This document shows positions 7,195 through 7,854 of a DNA stretch of 7,854 nucleotides, piece by piece; position 1 is the stretch's first letter, and every line of letters begins with the position of its first letter. The notes below the pieces were generated by a model. That model did no database searches. It was not told the DNA's origin and worked only from the letters and a program-made list of their open reading frames with translations. The translations under genes were made by a program, and so were the position numbers. This DNA comes from CAZIWJ01 sp964542855 (GTDB taxonomy: Bacteria; Bacteroidota; Bacteroidia; Cytophagales; Cyclobacteriaceae). The DNA lies in the NCBI GenBank assembly GCA_964542855.1, contig CAZIWJ010000171.1, positions 1 through 7,854 of the forward strand, in the 5' to 3' direction.

Positions 7195-7229
7195 AAAAAA
7201 AAACGGGCTACCTGTAGAAGTAGCTCCGT
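7195..7229 (-). terminator. Rho-independent terminator of the flotillin gene
   Basis: Read on the minus strand, ACGGAGCTAC (complement of 7220-7229) pairs with GTAGCCCGT (complement of 7203-7211): nine pairs with a single bulged A and an 8-base loop. A run of T follows (complement of 7195-7202, with one more T paired in the stem). The hairpin begins 37 bases after the floA stop codon. Strong stem plus clean T tract make this the clearest terminator in the window. It also separates floA from the downstream membrane protein gene. Confidence 0.85.
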
Positions 7230-7266
7230 CATTTAGATGCTGATTAATAATGATTAAATATGGTAT

Positions 7267-7854
7267 TTAATCATCATCACGATCGCCACCAGCGTTATCA
7301 TCTTCACCGGATATAGAATCGCGCATATCAGTATCTGCCTGGATGTTACGCATGCGGTAATAGTCCATAACTCCGAGATTACCAGAGCGGAACGAATCGG
7401 AGATAGCAATCGGTACCTGTGCTTCTGCATCAACAACTTTGGCCCGGGCTTCCTGAACTTTGGCTTTATTTTCCTGCTCAAGGGCAACTGCCATGGCACG
7501 TCGTTCCTCGGCTTTGGCTTCGGCTACTTTCAGATCGGCACTAGCCTGGTCGGTTTGCAGTTTAGCACCGATATTAGCCCCTACATCTACGTCGGCAATA
7601 TCAATCGATAAAATTTCAAAGGCCGTACCGGCATCCAGCCCACGTTGCAGCACGAGTCGGGAAATTTTATCCGGATTTTCCAGTACATCTTTATGGGTGT
7701 TGGCCGAACCAATAGAAGTTACAATCCCTTCTCCTACCCGGGCCAGGATAGTATCTTCGCCGGCACCACCAACCAATTGCTGAATATTGGCCCGAACAGT
7801 TACCCGGGCAGTGGCGATAAGCTGAATACCATCGGCAGCTACGGCGGCTACTTT
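7267..7854 (-). CDS. floA: Flotillin-like protein FloA (SPFH family), 5' end outside window
   Basis: The visible 195 residues are the C-terminal part of a FloA/YqfA-type flotillin, which is usually about 330 residues; the N-terminal membrane segment and the start lie beyond position 7854. Recognisable blocks, numbered from the window edge, are ARVTVRANIQQLVGGAGED (16-34), ARVGEGIVTSIGS (38-50), GTAFEILSIDIADVDVG (76-92, starting at Gly76) and LQTDQA (99-104), followed by a charged Ala/Glu/Lys coiled coil (about 105-147) and GNLGVMDYYRMRNIQADTDMR (about 158-178). These match my memory of Bacillus subtilis FloA closely. The protein oligomerises at the cytoplasmic face of the membrane and organises membrane microdomains. 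It ends in a short acidic tail (EDDNAGGDRDDD) that looks specific to this lineage. No NfeD partner gene lies downstream; the upstream side is not visible. Confidence 0.93.
   Translation of the reverse strand, partial: KVAAVAADGIQLIATARVTVRANIQQLVGGAGEDTILARVGEGIVTSIGSANTHKDVLENPDKISRLVLQRGLDAGTAFEILSIDIADVDVGANIGAKLQTDQASADLKVAEAKAEERRAMAVALEQENKAKVQEARAKVVDAEAQVPIAISDSFRSGNLGVMDYYRMRNIQADTDMRDSISGEDDNAGGDRDDD

Noticed and set aside
7460..7783. Open frame of 107 codons on the plus strand
   Set aside because: It is antisense to the highly conserved flotillin coding sequence; its Ser/Ala-rich translation is a shadow.

Overview
The window is ordinary chromosomal sequence, most likely from a member of the Bacteroidota or the related Balneolota/Rhodothermota group. 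The evidence is moderate GC, protein sequences that read like that group (a lipoprotein arylesterase with a GNSL rather than GDSL block, a FloA-type flotillin, a cytoplasmic S9 peptidase), absent or weak Shine-Dalgarno sequences, and one promoter-like site resembling the Bacteroidota -33/-7 type. I cannot name the genus. No mobile element, CRISPR array, tRNA or rRNA is visible.

Layout: 1-382 holds no recognisable gene, only a short perfect hairpin. Positions 383-3627 (minus strand) form a two-gene operon: an ABC ATPase (2908-3627) followed, with a 4-base ATGA overlap, by a large double-FtsX permease (383-2911). Together they are a YbbA/YbbP-type transporter. Divergent from it, after a 107-bp spacer with a good inverted repeat, is a TesA-type SGNH esterase with a lipoprotein signal (3735-4436, plus strand). 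Next on the plus strand is a cytoplasmic prolyl-oligopeptidase-family serine peptidase (4494-6311), then a bidirectional terminator. Convergent to it is a small polytopic membrane protein of unknown function (6379-7020, minus strand). The window ends inside a flotillin gene, floA (7267 to beyond 7854, minus strand), which has its own strong terminator.

How the genes fit together: the ATPase, permease and esterase reproduce the tesA/ybbA/ybbP cluster of Escherichia coli, including the divergent orientation. The likely shared role is ATP-driven extraction of a hydrophobic or acylated compound from the inner membrane and its hydrolysis on the periplasmic side. FloA organises membrane domains, so several genes here concern the envelope, but no sequence evidence links floA, the unknown membrane protein or the peptidase to the transporter. 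I found no convincing new multi-gene system. The most useful leads are the conserved transporter-esterase unit with a membrane-anchored esterase, the inverted repeat between its two arms, and the uncharacterised membrane protein.
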